Under the pieces are notes generated by a model that was given only the letters and a program-made list of their open reading frames with translations, did no database searches and was not told where the DNA came from. A DNA stretch of 64,000 nt from Phormidesmis sp963710175 (GTDB lineage: Bacteria > Cyanobacteriota > Cyanobacteriia > Phormidesmidales > Phormidesmidaceae). Both the position numbers and the translations under genes were made by a program. The stretch lies in contig CAVPZC010000002.1 of the NCBI GenBank assembly GCA_963710175.1, forward strand, positions 1,736,001 to 1,800,000, in the 5' to 3' direction. Of the stretch, positions 51,642-59,553 are shown piece after piece (the stretch's first letter is position 1; the number at the start of each line of letters is the position of its first letter).

Positions 51642-51715
51642 CAGGCGCTCTTCCCCGCAGCGAATCTGATAGCTGCATTCAAACATCTATAAAAATTGAA
51701 GCGATCGCAAAAGAA

Positions 51716-51748
51716 GCGCAGCTCTAGCAAAGAAGTCTAGAGCTGCGC
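51716..51748 (-). terminator. Intrinsic terminator after the amidohydrolase gene
   Basis: GCGCAGCTCTAG (51716-51727) pairs perfectly over 12 bases with CTAGAGCTGCGC (51737-51748), loop of nine. On the minus strand the stem is followed by TTCTTTTG. It lies about 130 bases downstream of the amidohydrolase stop. Confidence 0.7.
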
Positions 51749-51878
51749 CCATAGAAAGCCTACTCCGGACCTTAAAAGCCGTCTGTCTTTTGCGTAACCA
51801 TTTTTGGTTTGACAACTTTTTTCTATGCTAGCAAGCATCCTGAATATTGAGGCCCAGCTTTAAGTTTGGAGCAGCCAT

Positions 51879-52661
51879 TCAGCGACAAAAGTGAGAAATT
51901 GCTGTGAAAACTTCTCTTAGCTGAACATGCGCCCGCTCAAACTTTGGCCCCTGCCACTGCGGGATCTCATCTACCTCTAGCTGATCGTCGGGTAGATAGG
52001 TAGGGTAGCGAATCTCAATTTGCAAAGCCTCAACGTTAGGCTGCTGACCGTAGTGACGAGTGATAAAGCCGCCGGTAAATACCTTATTTTTTACCACCTG
52101 ATACGCTTGCTGCGCGAAGCTATCAGCTGCCCGGTCGATCAAATCAGCTGAGCAGCTTTCGCCATTGGCGTTACCCAGACAAACATCATCGGTGATCAGA
52201 CCCATGAAGCTGTGCAAATCTAGCAGATAGACTTTGCCAAACTGAGCGACTTTTTTGTTAAGCAGCGCTGTCAGCTGATGATGGTAGGGCGTATAAAACT
52301 CATCAATGCGCGATCGCACCTGCCTCTGATCGGGCTTCTGTGCATAGATAGACTGCTTAAACGCCGTTTGCTCTGGTACTACTGCCGACCAAAAAGAGCC
52401 GAATAAAGGGTGCTTCAACGCCCGGTTGAGATCTACGACATACCGGCTATAGTTAGCTTGCAGAACTGTGATGCCCAAATCAGGCAAAAAGCTATAGAGT
52501 TGCTGTAGATGCCAGTCGGAGTTGGGCAAGCGGCGCAACTGTTCAGGAATCAGCTGCTCGGCAACCTCTTCTGGCAGCTGCAAGCCGCTGTGAGGCAGAT
52601 TGGCTATAATCGGCAGCGGTTTACCGGTTGGTGCGAGCAGAGTGAATAAGTCGGTTGGCAA
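51879..52661 (-). CDS. N-formylglutamate amidohydrolase family protein
   Basis: A 260-residue protein of the N-formylglutamate deformylase/amidohydrolase family. Landmarks: PIIANLPHSGLQLPEEVA near the N-terminus, NYSRYVVDLNRAL, YTPYHHQLTALL, and VYLLDLHSFMG with the conserved DxH. The family hydrolyses N-formyl-L-glutamate to formate and glutamate at the end of one histidine-degradation route. No other hut genes are in the window, so the physiological substrate is uncertain. The only start that keeps the N-terminus is TTG 52659-52661; an upstream in-frame TGA excludes a longer protein. It is divergent from the TIR gene with 14 bases between start codons. Confidence 0.87.
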   Translation of the reverse strand: MPTDLFTLLAPTGKPLPIIANLPHSGLQLPEEVAEQLIPEQLRRLPNSDWHLQQLYSFLPDLGITVLQANYSRYVVDLNRALKHPLFGSFWSAVVPEQTAFKQSIYAQKPDQRQVRSRIDEFYTPYHHQLTALLNKKVAQFGKVYLLDLHSFMGLITDDVCLGNANGESCSADLIDRAADSFAQQAYQVVKNKVFTGGFITRHYGQQPNVEALQIEIRYPTYLPDDQLEVDEIPQWQGPKFERAHVQLREVFTAISHFCR

Positions 52662-52675
52662 AAGTGGAGGTTCTC

Positions 52676-53221
52676 ATGACTCAAGTATTTCTATCTTACG
52701 CTCGCACTGACGGTGCTGGTGCAGCTACTCGTTTGCGCGAAGAGCTTAGCCGCAGCGGATTTACCGTCTGGCAAGATACTGAAAACATGCAGGGCGGACA
52801 AGCCTGGAAAGAACAGCTGCGGACCGCTCTCAGGCAGGTCGATGCCGTGCTAGTGCTGCTAACGCCCAGTGCAGTCAGCTCTAAATACGTGACCTGGGAA
52901 TGGGAAATGGCCCAAATGGTCGAGAAGCCGGTGATACCGCTACTGATTATAGCCTGCGATATTCCAGACGAATTGGGACGCCTGCACTACCATGATTTTA
53001 GTGCCGAGTCAGGCTATACACTGGGACTAATGTCTCTTATGCGAGATCTCAACCAGACCAATAGAGATAGTCAGCCGGATCGCCCTGAGCAGCCCGAAAC
53101 TCAGGTACCTGCTCAGGGCGATCAGCGTATCTCCATCGGCGGCAGTGCCAGCGGCAGTCAAATTGTCGTCGGCGATGGCAATCGCCTCACCCAAACCAAC
53201 CAAAGCCACCACCCAACATAA
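52676..53221 (+). CDS. TIR-domain protein with glycine-rich repeat tail
   Basis: A 181-residue protein. The TIR domain fills about 1-125: TQVFLSYARTDGAGAATRLREEL, GFTVWQDTENMQGGQAWKEQL, AVLVLLTPSAVSSKYVTWEWEMA, PVIPLLI, and LHYHDFS. The glutamate in TWEWEMA is at the place of the catalytic Glu in NAD-cleaving TIR domains. A Gln/Pro/Glu linker follows, then RISIGGSASGSQIVVGDGNR, a short beta-rich tail of a kind also seen at the ends of bacterial NACHT, caspase-like and TIR signalling proteins. It may act in NAD-based signalling or phage defence, but no partner effector is adjacent. GGAGG at 52666-52670 fixes ATG 52676. Confidence 0.83.
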   Translation: MTQVFLSYARTDGAGAATRLREELSRSGFTVWQDTENMQGGQAWKEQLRTALRQVDAVLVLLTPSAVSSKYVTWEWEMAQMVEKPVIPLLIIACDIPDELGRLHYHDFSAESGYTLGLMSLMRDLNQTNRDSQPDRPEQPETQVPAQGDQRISIGGSASGSQIVVGDGNRLTQTNQSHHPT

Positions 53222-53224
53222 AAA

Positions 53225-53248
53225 GCACTACCCATTTGCGAGTAGTGC
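53225..53248 (-). terminator. Terminator between convergent TIR and baeRF3-like genes
   Basis: GCACTAC (53225-53231) pairs with GTAGTGC (53242-53248). Read on the minus strand the stem is followed by TTTTTATG, a T-tract, so it serves the baeRF3-like gene and probably also stops the opposing transcript. Confidence 0.65.
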
Positions 53249-53271
53249 CCATTAATTCTCAGCTCGCGAAT

Positions 53272-54444
53272 CTACGCACCTGCTAGTTCAGGAGACAAGA
53301 TCGGATAGCGTAACGTAGCGGCAGCATCAGCCTCTTCAGGCACCTGATGGCGATCAACGACGTACACCTTGGCGTCGGTAAACAATGCCAAAACAGCGGC
53401 CATGTTGAGCAGATCTTGACTTTCTACCGTTTTCTCATCGTGGTAGCTTACCTTACGTTCTTCTGCGTTAAAACTGCCCCATTTCTGAGCATCAGCGGCA
53501 ATTAGCAACGTGTCTACCTGTCCGTCGTGAGCGGCAGTTAAAATAGTCTCTAGATCATCTGTAGCCTGCTCGTTGTTCTTCAAGCTGCCATACTGTTCAA
53601 CGACGGCCTTTCGGCTAGCGTTAAAGTGAGGTTCTACAACTTCCAGAGCGCGATCGCGGATTTCTTCGGGGCTGAGCTGATCGGGCTGAAAAGCGATCGC
53701 CTCGTCCATCAGGTGAGGGTACTTATTGGCCTTCTTATAGATAGGAAAAAGAAAATCTACGCCCATAAACACCAGCGGTATATTCTGCCCGCCTAAGACA
53801 TTTTCGACGCCATCGCTCACCAGATGAAAGAATCGAAGGGTGTCTGAATTTTCGGTATCTTTGCCGCCACCCTGCCCATGAAATGTAGTTTGACTGCCGC
53901 CGCGATCGCTGCTGTGCCCCTGAAATGACTTCTCCGGGTCATCATAGCGTAGCGCCACTTCTTGGCTGAGTGGCGTATCACTCAAATCCACAGACTGTAC
54001 GCTGCCGCGCGTAGCGTGATACAGCGAGACTTTATTTTGGCTGGCAGCAAGTATATAAAACGCTCCATCGTCATTGACAAGCGGCAGCAGCGGCTTGACG
54101 TGGAACTGATTGCCCACCACCGTCATCGTTTCGAGCGTTAGCGGCACGCGGTAGTATTGAAACTGCTCCGGCGTGATAAATAGCGCTAGGCTGCTATCCT
54201 GATGCTGCCAAAAATCTGTATCTTCCAACAGAGCGGCGGCAGGCTTGAGCAGTTGCTGACTCTCTTCTGAGTCAATACCCATCTGGCCCAATAGCGCTTC
54301 GGCCTGAGACAGCTGATTTTTTAGGCGAATAGGATCTTGTCGAACCTCTCGGCCCGCCTCGTGTGTAGGTAGGTAGATAGAAACACAGGGCGACTTCTGT
54401 CCGCCCAAAAGCGACTGTAGTTCTGTTCTTGAAAGCAATGTCAT
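53272..54444 (-). CDS. baeRF3-like protein (archaeo-eukaryotic release factor family)
   Basis: A 390-residue cytoplasmic protein of the bacterial aeRF1-like group (baeRF family 3). The N-terminal SPCVSIYLPTHEAGREVRQDPIRLKN resembles the opening of these proteins; the middle (about 125-260) has FYILAASQNKVSLYHATRGSV and a Gly-rich GRGGGKDTENSD-type loop; the C-terminal part (about 285-385) reads LETILTAAHDGQVDTLLIAAD and LLNMAAVLALFTDAKVYVVDR, an L7Ae/eRF1 domain 3-like fold. The family was predicted to act on stalled or stressed ribosomes; no member function is established to my knowledge. Start ATG at 54442-54444. The cupin gene is 48 bases upstream on the same strand. Confidence 0.75.
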   Translation of the reverse strand: MTLLSRTELQSLLGGQKSPCVSIYLPTHEAGREVRQDPIRLKNQLSQAEALLGQMGIDSEESQQLLKPAAALLEDTDFWQHQDSSLALFITPEQFQYYRVPLTLETMTVVGNQFHVKPLLPLVNDDGAFYILAASQNKVSLYHATRGSVQSVDLSDTPLSQEVALRYDDPEKSFQGHSSDRGGSQTTFHGQGGGKDTENSDTLRFFHLVSDGVENVLGGQNIPLVFMGVDFLFPIYKKANKYPHLMDEAIAFQPDQLSPEEIRDRALEVVEPHFNASRKAVVEQYGSLKNNEQATDDLETILTAAHDGQVDTLLIAADAQKWGSFNAEERKVSYHDEKTVESQDLLNMAAVLALFTDAKVYVVDRHQVPEEADAAATLRYPILSPELAGA

Positions 54445-54492
54445 AAGGTTCCTCTGGAAGACTGTAAAACGGATTGGCTAGAGTCAGTACGT

Positions 54493-54846
54493 CTATTTAC
54501 CGTCTCGATAGCCTCTAGCGGGCGGGTGGGTTGCTTCTATGGCGCGAAAGGGCTCTAGAATGCGATACGAATGCTTAGCACCCTGGGGAACTACCCAGGA
54601 GACCCCTGGCTCCAGCACAATAGTCCTGTCTGCTAGCGTTAGCTCTGCGCGGCCTTCAAGAGCGTACCCTACCGTTTCATAGTCTCGGGTGTGAGTATTT
54701 TTGTCTGTGCTATCGCTGGGCTGCTGGTCCCAAAGACGCAGCGCGATCATATCGCCACTGATTAGCAGCTTCTGGCCCATTTCGCCAGTATTGGCGTTGC
54801 TTGTGCTGACAGTTACATTGTCTGCTTGCATAGGTTGGTTGCTCAT
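54493..54846 (-). CDS. Cupin-domain protein
   Basis: A 117-residue single-domain cupin. GYALEGRAELTLADRTIVLEPG is the first cupin box, and GVSWVVPQGAKHSYRILEPF holds the second box histidine in AKHSYR. The first-box His-Glu pair is weak (HTRDYETVGYALEG), so metal binding may be partial. The frame extends to 54894 on this strand; AGGAAATT before ATG 54844-54846 sets the shorter start. Small cupins have many roles. It is upstream of the baeRF3-like gene, and the two probably share one transcript. Confidence 0.78.
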   Translation of the reverse strand: MSNQPMQADNVTVSTSNANTGEMGQKLLISGDMIALRLWDQQPSDSTDKNTHTRDYETVGYALEGRAELTLADRTIVLEPGVSWVVPQGAKHSYRILEPFRAIEATHPPARGYRDGK

Positions 54847-55154
54847 AATTTCCTGTGTCTCAACTATTGATAGACGCTCCCAACCCACCGTCAATATCTA
54901 GATGCGCGTGAAAGCTGCCCCGAGTAAAAGCCCTAAAATAACTGCGGACTTAGTTCTTAGTGAACAAGAATAGTACCGTAACTGCTAATCGGACTCCTTC
55001 CTTCACAGGAGATAACTCTCTCAACCGACAGAGAGAGATCGTCAGAGCGGTGTCTCAGCAGCTCCCGATGCTGTCGCAATAACCGTATATGCTAGTATCT
55101 GGACGGTTTTGCAGATAGTTTGTAAGACGCTACGATCACTTGAGAGGAATTTTC
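54847..55154. promoter_or_regulatory. Divergent upstream region of cupin and CDGSH genes
   Basis: 308 bases without a gene. A hairpin CTCTCTC (55016-55022) with GAGAGAG (55031-55037) is visible, and AGAGGAA at 55140-55147 is the ribosome-binding site of the CDGSH gene. Both promoters should lie here; I cannot assign hexamers with confidence. Confidence 0.4.
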
Positions 55155-55370
55155 ATGGCTGACAGTACTCAAATCACTATCAAAGACAGCGGTCCTTATT
55201 TGGTTAAGGGCCCCTTCACCCTGACAGACGCAGAAGGCAATGATTTCACAATTGAAAAAGAAGCGGTTGCTCTGTGTCGCTGCGGTGCCTCTACCACTCA
55301 GCCATTTTGCAACGGCACCCACCGCAAAATAGAATTTGAATCAGTTGTTCGTGCCCCGCAAGAAGACTAA
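55155..55370 (+). CDS. CDGSH-type iron-sulfur protein
   Basis: A 71-residue protein with one CDGSH zinc-finger-like site that binds a 2Fe-2S cluster with three Cys and one His. The motif is CRCGASTTQPFCNGTH, matching C-x-C-x2-[ST]-x3-P-x-C-D-G-[SAT]-H except for Asn in place of the usual Asp. The N-terminal strand part (QITIKDSGPYLVKGPFTLTD) is the beta cap. No membrane anchor, unlike mitoNEET. Such proteins are thought to sense or transfer clusters under redox stress. AGAGGAA before ATG 55155 sets the start; a TTG lies 15 bases upstream in frame. Confidence 0.85.
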   Translation: MADSTQITIKDSGPYLVKGPFTLTDAEGNDFTIEKEAVALCRCGASTTQPFCNGTHRKIEFESVVRAPQED

Positions 55371-55465
55371 TTTTACAGCCTAAACACGCCGCCCCTGCCT
55401 GTCTTCAATCCTGTAGAAAGCAGCGTTAAAGGCAGGTCCTGGCACCGAAAACCACTCAGTTCTAA

Positions 55466-55792
55466 GTGAGATACCCTACCACGCCCGACAATCGTTACTT
55501 TGTTGTAAAAGGCAAGCTATGGCGCTGCACAAATCCGGCGCTAGATGACGACACGCGACAGCACTGGGTAAAACAGCTGATGAACGCCAGACGAGCGGTA
55601 AAACAGGCAAAGCAGAAAAATAATTCCACGGCCTTGGCTCTGGCTCGTCAGCAAGTCAATCAGGCTAAAGTAGCGCTTGGTGAAAGGGGGCCGGTATGGT
55701 GGCAAGATGGTACACCCGACTACAACCGCTGCTTAGCTAAAAACACTCCCTATGCCAACTGGTATGCTCAGCAAACCAGCGGCGATGAGTAG
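55466..55792 (+). CDS. Small conserved hypothetical protein
   Basis: A 108-residue protein. It opens RYPTTPDNRYFVVKGKLWRC, continues with NPALDDDTRQHWVKQLMNARRAVKQAK, and ends GERGPVWWQDGTPDYNRCLAKNTPYANWYA. I have seen this pattern (VKGKLWR.sNP.L....R...V..LM.ARRAV and GERGPVWW.DG.PD.NR) in short hypotheticals of many bacteria, so it is probably a real gene with an unknown role. No signal peptide or membrane helix. It starts with GTG 55466. It is followed by a terminator-like hairpin. Confidence 0.75.
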   Translation: MRYPTTPDNRYFVVKGKLWRCTNPALDDDTRQHWVKQLMNARRAVKQAKQKNNSTALALARQQVNQAKVALGERGPVWWQDGTPDYNRCLAKNTPYANWYAQQTSGDE

Positions 55793-55811
55793 CAGCAAGA
55801 GAACGGACGTT

Positions 55812-55846
55812 TTTTAGGCTAGCAGTTGAGACTGACTAGCCTAAAA
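55812..55846. terminator. Hairpin between convergent genes
   Basis: TTTTAGGCTAG (55812-55822) pairs exactly with CTAGCCTAAAA (55836-55846) over 11 bases. It lies between the stops of two convergent genes and could end transcription both ways, although the T run is inside the stem. Confidence 0.6.
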
Positions 55847-55855
55847 GCCTCGTCT

Positions 55856-56311
55856 TTACAGCTCGATAGTCATGAATATGCTAAAAGAGTTGTCTTCATA
55901 GTCAGCGAAAGGGCCGCACTGCCTGAAACCAAAGCTTTCATAGAACAGCAGTGCAGGTTCAAATGCGGCTGATGAACCTGTTTCTAGACTGACCCGTTCG
56001 TACTGCCGGTGCTTTGCTTCTTCTAGAAGATGAGCCAGTAGCTTGGCAGCAACGCCCTGCCTTCGGTATGCTGTTGCAGTTCTCATCGACTTAATCTCGC
56101 CTGAGCGCAAACTCAGCTCTTTTAATGCCCCACAGCCTAACAACTTACCGGATTCTCTCACCGTCCAAAACGTAATTGTGTTGGCCCGAAGTCTGTCTAG
56201 ATCTAGAGCTTGAACGCAACCGGGGGGCGAGTGCTCGCGCATATCTGCCAAGTGCTCATAGAGCAAGGCGTGAACGTCCGAGTGGGTGAGGTCTTCAATT
56301 GCTATTTGCAT
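55856..56311 (-). CDS. GNAT-family N-acetyltransferase
   Basis: A 151-residue GCN5-related acetyltransferase. The acetyl-CoA binding core is KSMRTATAYRRQGVAAKLLAHLLEEA (V/I.p.yRgqGvg..Ll motif A), followed by VSLETGSSAAFEPALLFYESFGFRQCGPF (motif B). The start of the protein (MQIAIEDLTHSDVHALLYEHL) and TVRESGKLLGCGAL match the YafP/ArgA-like small GNATs. Substrate unknown. Start ATG at 56309-56311; a TTG lies two codons upstream. Convergent with the small conserved hypothetical gene, directly downstream of the ParA gene on its own strand. Confidence 0.87.
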   Translation of the reverse strand: MQIAIEDLTHSDVHALLYEHLADMREHSPPGCVQALDLDRLRANTITFWTVRESGKLLGCGALKELSLRSGEIKSMRTATAYRRQGVAAKLLAHLLEEAKHRQYERVSLETGSSAAFEPALLFYESFGFRQCGPFADYEDNSFSIFMTIEL

Positions 56312-56336
56312 CTTCAACAGAGATTAAATATGAGGA

Positions 56337-56990
56337 TCAAAAAAAGTCTTGTTCTCCTAACTCTTCAGCGTCTACCGTGAGTGCCCTCGCTGCCATGATC
56401 GCCAAAATTTCTTCACTGACTTTTTCATAGTCGTGCCAGCCCGCCTCAGCCCGAGGATCTTTGACTGAGTAAACTGGAACACCTTTGAGAGCTGCTTTTT
56501 GAAAGGCGGCAAACCGCCGGATGCCCTGCTCAAAAACGGGCAAATTAGCTTCTTGCAAGAGCGCTTTAACGTCTTCTCCGGCTCTACTAGGCTTGGGCGG
56601 AATTGAGGTGATCAAAATTCGATAGTGGCTGGTGCTAATCGCTTTGAGGTATTCAATTGTCAGCACCAGCGCATCGAGTGCAAGAATATCTGGGGTGGTC
56701 GGCAGTACTAATAAATCGCAGGTTTCGGCCAGGGCCGAAAGATCTTCTGGAGTAGGCCGCGCCTGGGTGTCAATTACTACGTTGCCGTCGGGGTTTACAT
56801 TTTGTCCGGCCTCCCACTCATCCATGACCTGAAAGGGCAGCTCTCCCCGATTGGCCCAGCCCAAAGCCGAGCGGTTGGGGTCAGCGTCTACCAGCAGCGT
56901 TTCTGCCTGCCCTTGTAAAAAGGCCGCAAGGTGGATAGCAGTCGTCGTTTTGCCGACGCCGCCTTTAAAGCTGGCAACGGTGATAATCAT
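56337..56990 (-). CDS. ParA-like ATPase (Walker-type, orphan)
   Basis: A 217-residue deviant-Walker ATPase of the ParA/MinD group. The P-loop is FKGGVGKTTTAIHLAAFL with the deviant lysine in KGGVGKT (residues 9-15). LLVDADPNRSALGWANRGE is the A' motif, and VIDTQARPTPEDL the Walker B region. It lacks the MinD membrane helix and any N-terminal helix-turn-helix, so it is the small ParA type that positions plasmids, chromosomes or protein cargo. No parB or cargo gene is adjacent. Start ATG at 56988-56990. The tsaE gene is divergent, 41 bases away. Confidence 0.88.
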   Translation of the reverse strand: MIITVASFKGGVGKTTTAIHLAAFLQGQAETLLVDADPNRSALGWANRGELPFQVMDEWEAGQNVNPDGNVVIDTQARPTPEDLSALAETCDLLVLPTTPDILALDALVLTIEYLKAISTSHYRILITSIPPKPSRAGEDVKALLQEANLPVFEQGIRRFAAFQKAALKGVPVYSVKDPRAEAGWHDYEKVSEEILAIMAARALTVDAEELGEQDFF

Positions 56991-57031
56991 GGTTTAGACG
57001 ATAGTGTAGATATACAGATAGCACAAACCCT

Positions 57032-57538
57032 ATGAGGAAACTGAACGAGCGGGTAATTGATTTGCCAGATGCGCAGGCGACTCAGGCACTGGGAAAGGCT
57101 CTAGGCGAGCAGCTACCAGCTGGCAGCGTGCTGCTTTTAAAGGGCAATTTGGGCAGCGGTAAGACGACGCTGGTGCAGGGTTTGGGCGCTGGACTGGGAA
57201 TTGCTGAAATTGACAGTCCTACTTTTACGCTGATTAACGAGTACACCCGAGGCAGAGTGCCTCTTTACCACGTAGATTTGTATCGACTCTCTGCTTCGGA
57301 GGCGGAGGCGCTGTATCTAGAAACCTATTGGGAGGGCCTAGAGGTTAAGCCAGGCATTGTGGCAATTGAGTGGGCCGAGCGATTGACCTATCTACCACCG
57401 GCTCCTGTTGAGCTAGCCTTGGACTATGTGCCCGAGGGTGGCAGGCAAGCCAAGCTGACGCTTCCACAGATGCTGACTTCAGCGCTGCCGCTATTAGCAG
57501 ACTTTTGTAGTGATCGCCTGGATGAGAAGGACTGTTGA
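57032..57538 (+). CDS. tsaE: tRNA threonylcarbamoyladenosine biosynthesis protein TsaE
   Basis: A 168-residue P-loop ATPase needed with TsaB, TsaC and TsaD for the t6A37 modification of ANN-decoding tRNAs. Walker A is GNLGSGKTTL at residues 38-47. Other landmarks are DSPTFTLINEYTRG (the switch-like TFTL(V/I)xEY motif), LYHVDLYRL and IVAIEWAERL. Length and order are those of bacterial TsaE. Cytoplasmic. Start ATG 57032. The other tsa genes are not here. Confidence 0.94.
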   Translation: MRKLNERVIDLPDAQATQALGKALGEQLPAGSVLLLKGNLGSGKTTLVQGLGAGLGIAEIDSPTFTLINEYTRGRVPLYHVDLYRLSASEAEALYLETYWEGLEVKPGIVAIEWAERLTYLPPAPVELALDYVPEGGRQAKLTLPQMLTSALPLLADFCSDRLDEKDC

Positions 57539-57555
57539 CGCTGAAAGGGTGAGGC

Positions 57556-59007
57556 CTATCTATCTCGTGAGCTAGGACCTGCTAAGGTATCTTCGGTTTT
57601 GATGACAACGTCGCGAACCAATCGCTCGCTGAAGCCTGCGACGAAGGCGATCGCCACATAAAAATAAGTCCGATTGGCATCCTCTCGCTTCGTAACGTCA
57701 ACCAGCCCAGAGAAAATGCCGGCTTCTACCAGGGCAACACAGAAAATAGCGAAAGACATACCGACAAATGGTCTGAAGAAGCCAGTCAAAAATAGATCGT
57801 TATCGGTCTCCTGAGCCTGATGAATAAACGTATTAGCTCTTACAATCACGCTAACCGTGCTGCCCAGCGCGCCCATAGATATCGCTAGCCAGAAGAAAGG
57901 AAAGCTGGTATCGGTCAATCTGCTGGCAGCGTCTAGAAGCGCTTTTGCTTTTGCATCTGCTTCTTTTTCTGCTTTTGTTTTATCTCCTGATACTTCTGGA
58001 GCAGCAGGATCATCAGTGCTATCTGGCACATTCCCAGTCTCCTCTGCTGCTTCACCCGTTACATCTAAGGCATCGGCTTCGACTACACGATTTACATTCG
58101 AGCGCAGCTCGCCTTCAATCTCTGCTTGAATAGCGCTGAGAGTACCTAGTTCAACAGAAATTTCAGCAGAAGATCTGTCCGTGCCAGCCTCTTCCGAATC
58201 CAGAGAGGCATCTGCCTGAGTAATCTCCGTGAGCAGACTGCCTGTACGGCCTAGCTGAGCGGCTAAAGCGTCTCGACGACGAGTGAGGGTTTCTATTTGG
58301 GTTTCCTGACGATCACTTTCTTTCTTCATCAGGATATTGCTGCTCCGCAATTGGTCAACTGTGACTTTGGCAGCAGCAAACCCCATCACATTCCATACGG
58401 CCAGAGTGATACCGGAAATTGCCAGAGGGACAATTGCAAAGATAAAGAAGAACCAGCTCAATCCAGAAATCAAACGAATGTATGGCGTGCTGTTGCCGGT
58501 AACAATAGCGCTCAGCGGATTGGGATAAATTCGAGACTGTCGAGCGATTTGCCGCCGCGTTTCTTGGGCGAAGACCAGATTTTGGGTTCGGCTGCTGGTA
58601 TCTCTCGGGCTTCCGTTTTCGGACTTGGCTGGGTCTGACTCATCTGACTCAATCAAAATAGAGACGGCTAGATCAAGTAAGCTGAGCTGCTGAGCATGGC
58701 GATTGTCGAAGCTGTGCGTCAGGCTGAGTAGCCGGGCAAGCTCTCGCTGAGCTTGAGGGCTCAGAGTCTGGGTCTTCAGGTGGGTTTTGATCAGGCTAAT
58801 CAGGTGATTGACTCGCGATTGGACCTCGCTGTTGTCAGCCTGCTGAGCTTCTGTCTCTATAGCGGCAACCTGCGATATGAGCTGCTCACTCAGGTCGCTG
58901 GCGGCAGGTTCACCAGTCGCTGATTCACTGGCCGTAGGTTGAGCGTCTGCTGTAAGGCCAATATCCTCTCGGTTTTCGTCAGAACCGTAAGCGGGTGATT
59001 CCTCCAT
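57556..59007 (-). CDS. Coiled-coil membrane protein of unknown function
   Basis: A 483-residue protein that I do not recognise. The first 60 residues are acidic and disordered, followed by helices rich in Leu and Gln (about 60-150). A membrane helix lies at about 180-205 (SWFFFIFAIVPLAISGITLA), then a coiled coil (about 215-320, QTEKLTRRRDALAAQLG-type heptads), a low-complexity acidic linker (about 325-365), and three more helices (about 377-475) with FWLAISMGALGSTVSVIVR and FVAGFSERLVRDVV. The end, GFSERLVRDVV, looks conserved and may define a family. An in-frame TTG lies at 59034; ATG 59007 is preferred. Confidence 0.7.
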   Translation of the reverse strand: MEESPAYGSDENREDIGLTADAQPTASESATGEPAASDLSEQLISQVAAIETEAQQADNSEVQSRVNHLISLIKTHLKTQTLSPQAQRELARLLSLTHSFDNRHAQQLSLLDLAVSILIESDESDPAKSENGSPRDTSSRTQNLVFAQETRRQIARQSRIYPNPLSAIVTGNSTPYIRLISGLSWFFFIFAIVPLAISGITLAVWNVMGFAAAKVTVDQLRSSNILMKKESDRQETQIETLTRRRDALAAQLGRTGSLLTEITQADASLDSEEAGTDRSSAEISVELGTLSAIQAEIEGELRSNVNRVVEADALDVTGEAAEETGNVPDSTDDPAAPEVSGDKTKAEKEADAKAKALLDAASRLTDTSFPFFWLAISMGALGSTVSVIVRANTFIHQAQETDNDLFLTGFFRPFVGMSFAIFCVALVEAGIFSGLVDVTKREDANRTYFYVAIAFVAGFSERLVRDVVIKTEDTLAGPSSRDR

Positions 59008-59094
59008 GGCATTTTGGCCCCTAACGTGCGGCAATACGATTAAATACTAGAGGAAAAGGATCGCGCTAGCTTCAGATACGGCGCAAAACGAAAC

Positions 59095-59550
59095 ATGAAC
59101 TACTGGCTGATGAAGTCTGAGCCGAATGTCTATGGCATTGAGGACCTGGCGCGCGATCGCACCGAAATTTGGGACGGCGTACGCAACTATCAGGCGCGAA
59201 ATTTTCTCAAAGCGATGGCGGTGGGCGACGTTGCCTTTTTTTATCACTCGAATACCAAGCCGCCTGGCATTGCAGGCCTGATGACCATCCACGCGGCCAA
59301 CGTCGTAGACCCCACCCAGTTTGAGGTGGGACACAAATACTACGATCCCAAATCTACCCCCGAAGCCCCGCGCTGGCATACGGTCACCGTGGCCTATGAC
59401 CGCATATTTGATCACTACATTTCGCTCGATCAGCTCAAAGAGGTTTTTAGTCCTGATGAGCTGATGGTGGTGAAGCGGGGTAATCGCCTGTCGGTGATGC
59501 CGGTGGAAGAGGCGATCGCCCAAAAGATCCTTCAGCTAGCCGAGTCGTAG
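59095..59550 (+). CDS. EVE-domain protein
   Basis: A 151-residue single EVE domain. It opens NYWLMKSEPNVYGIEDLA, followed by IWDGVRNYQARNFLKAMAVGDVAFFYHSN, and PGIAGLMTIHAANVVDPTQFE, WHTVTVAYDRIFDHYISLDQLK. This is the YTH/PUA-like domain of THYN1-type proteins, which bind modified bases (N6-methyladenine or modified cytosine in characterised cases). In bacteria EVE proteins sometimes travel with restriction or defence genes, but none is adjacent here. Cytoplasmic. Start ATG 59095. The stop lies three bases from the convergent hydrolase stop. Confidence 0.92.
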   Translation: MNYWLMKSEPNVYGIEDLARDRTEIWDGVRNYQARNFLKAMAVGDVAFFYHSNTKPPGIAGLMTIHAANVVDPTQFEVGHKYYDPKSTPEAPRWHTVTVAYDRIFDHYISLDQLKEVFSPDELMVVKRGNRLSVMPVEEAIAQKILQLAES

Positions 59551-59553
59551 CGC

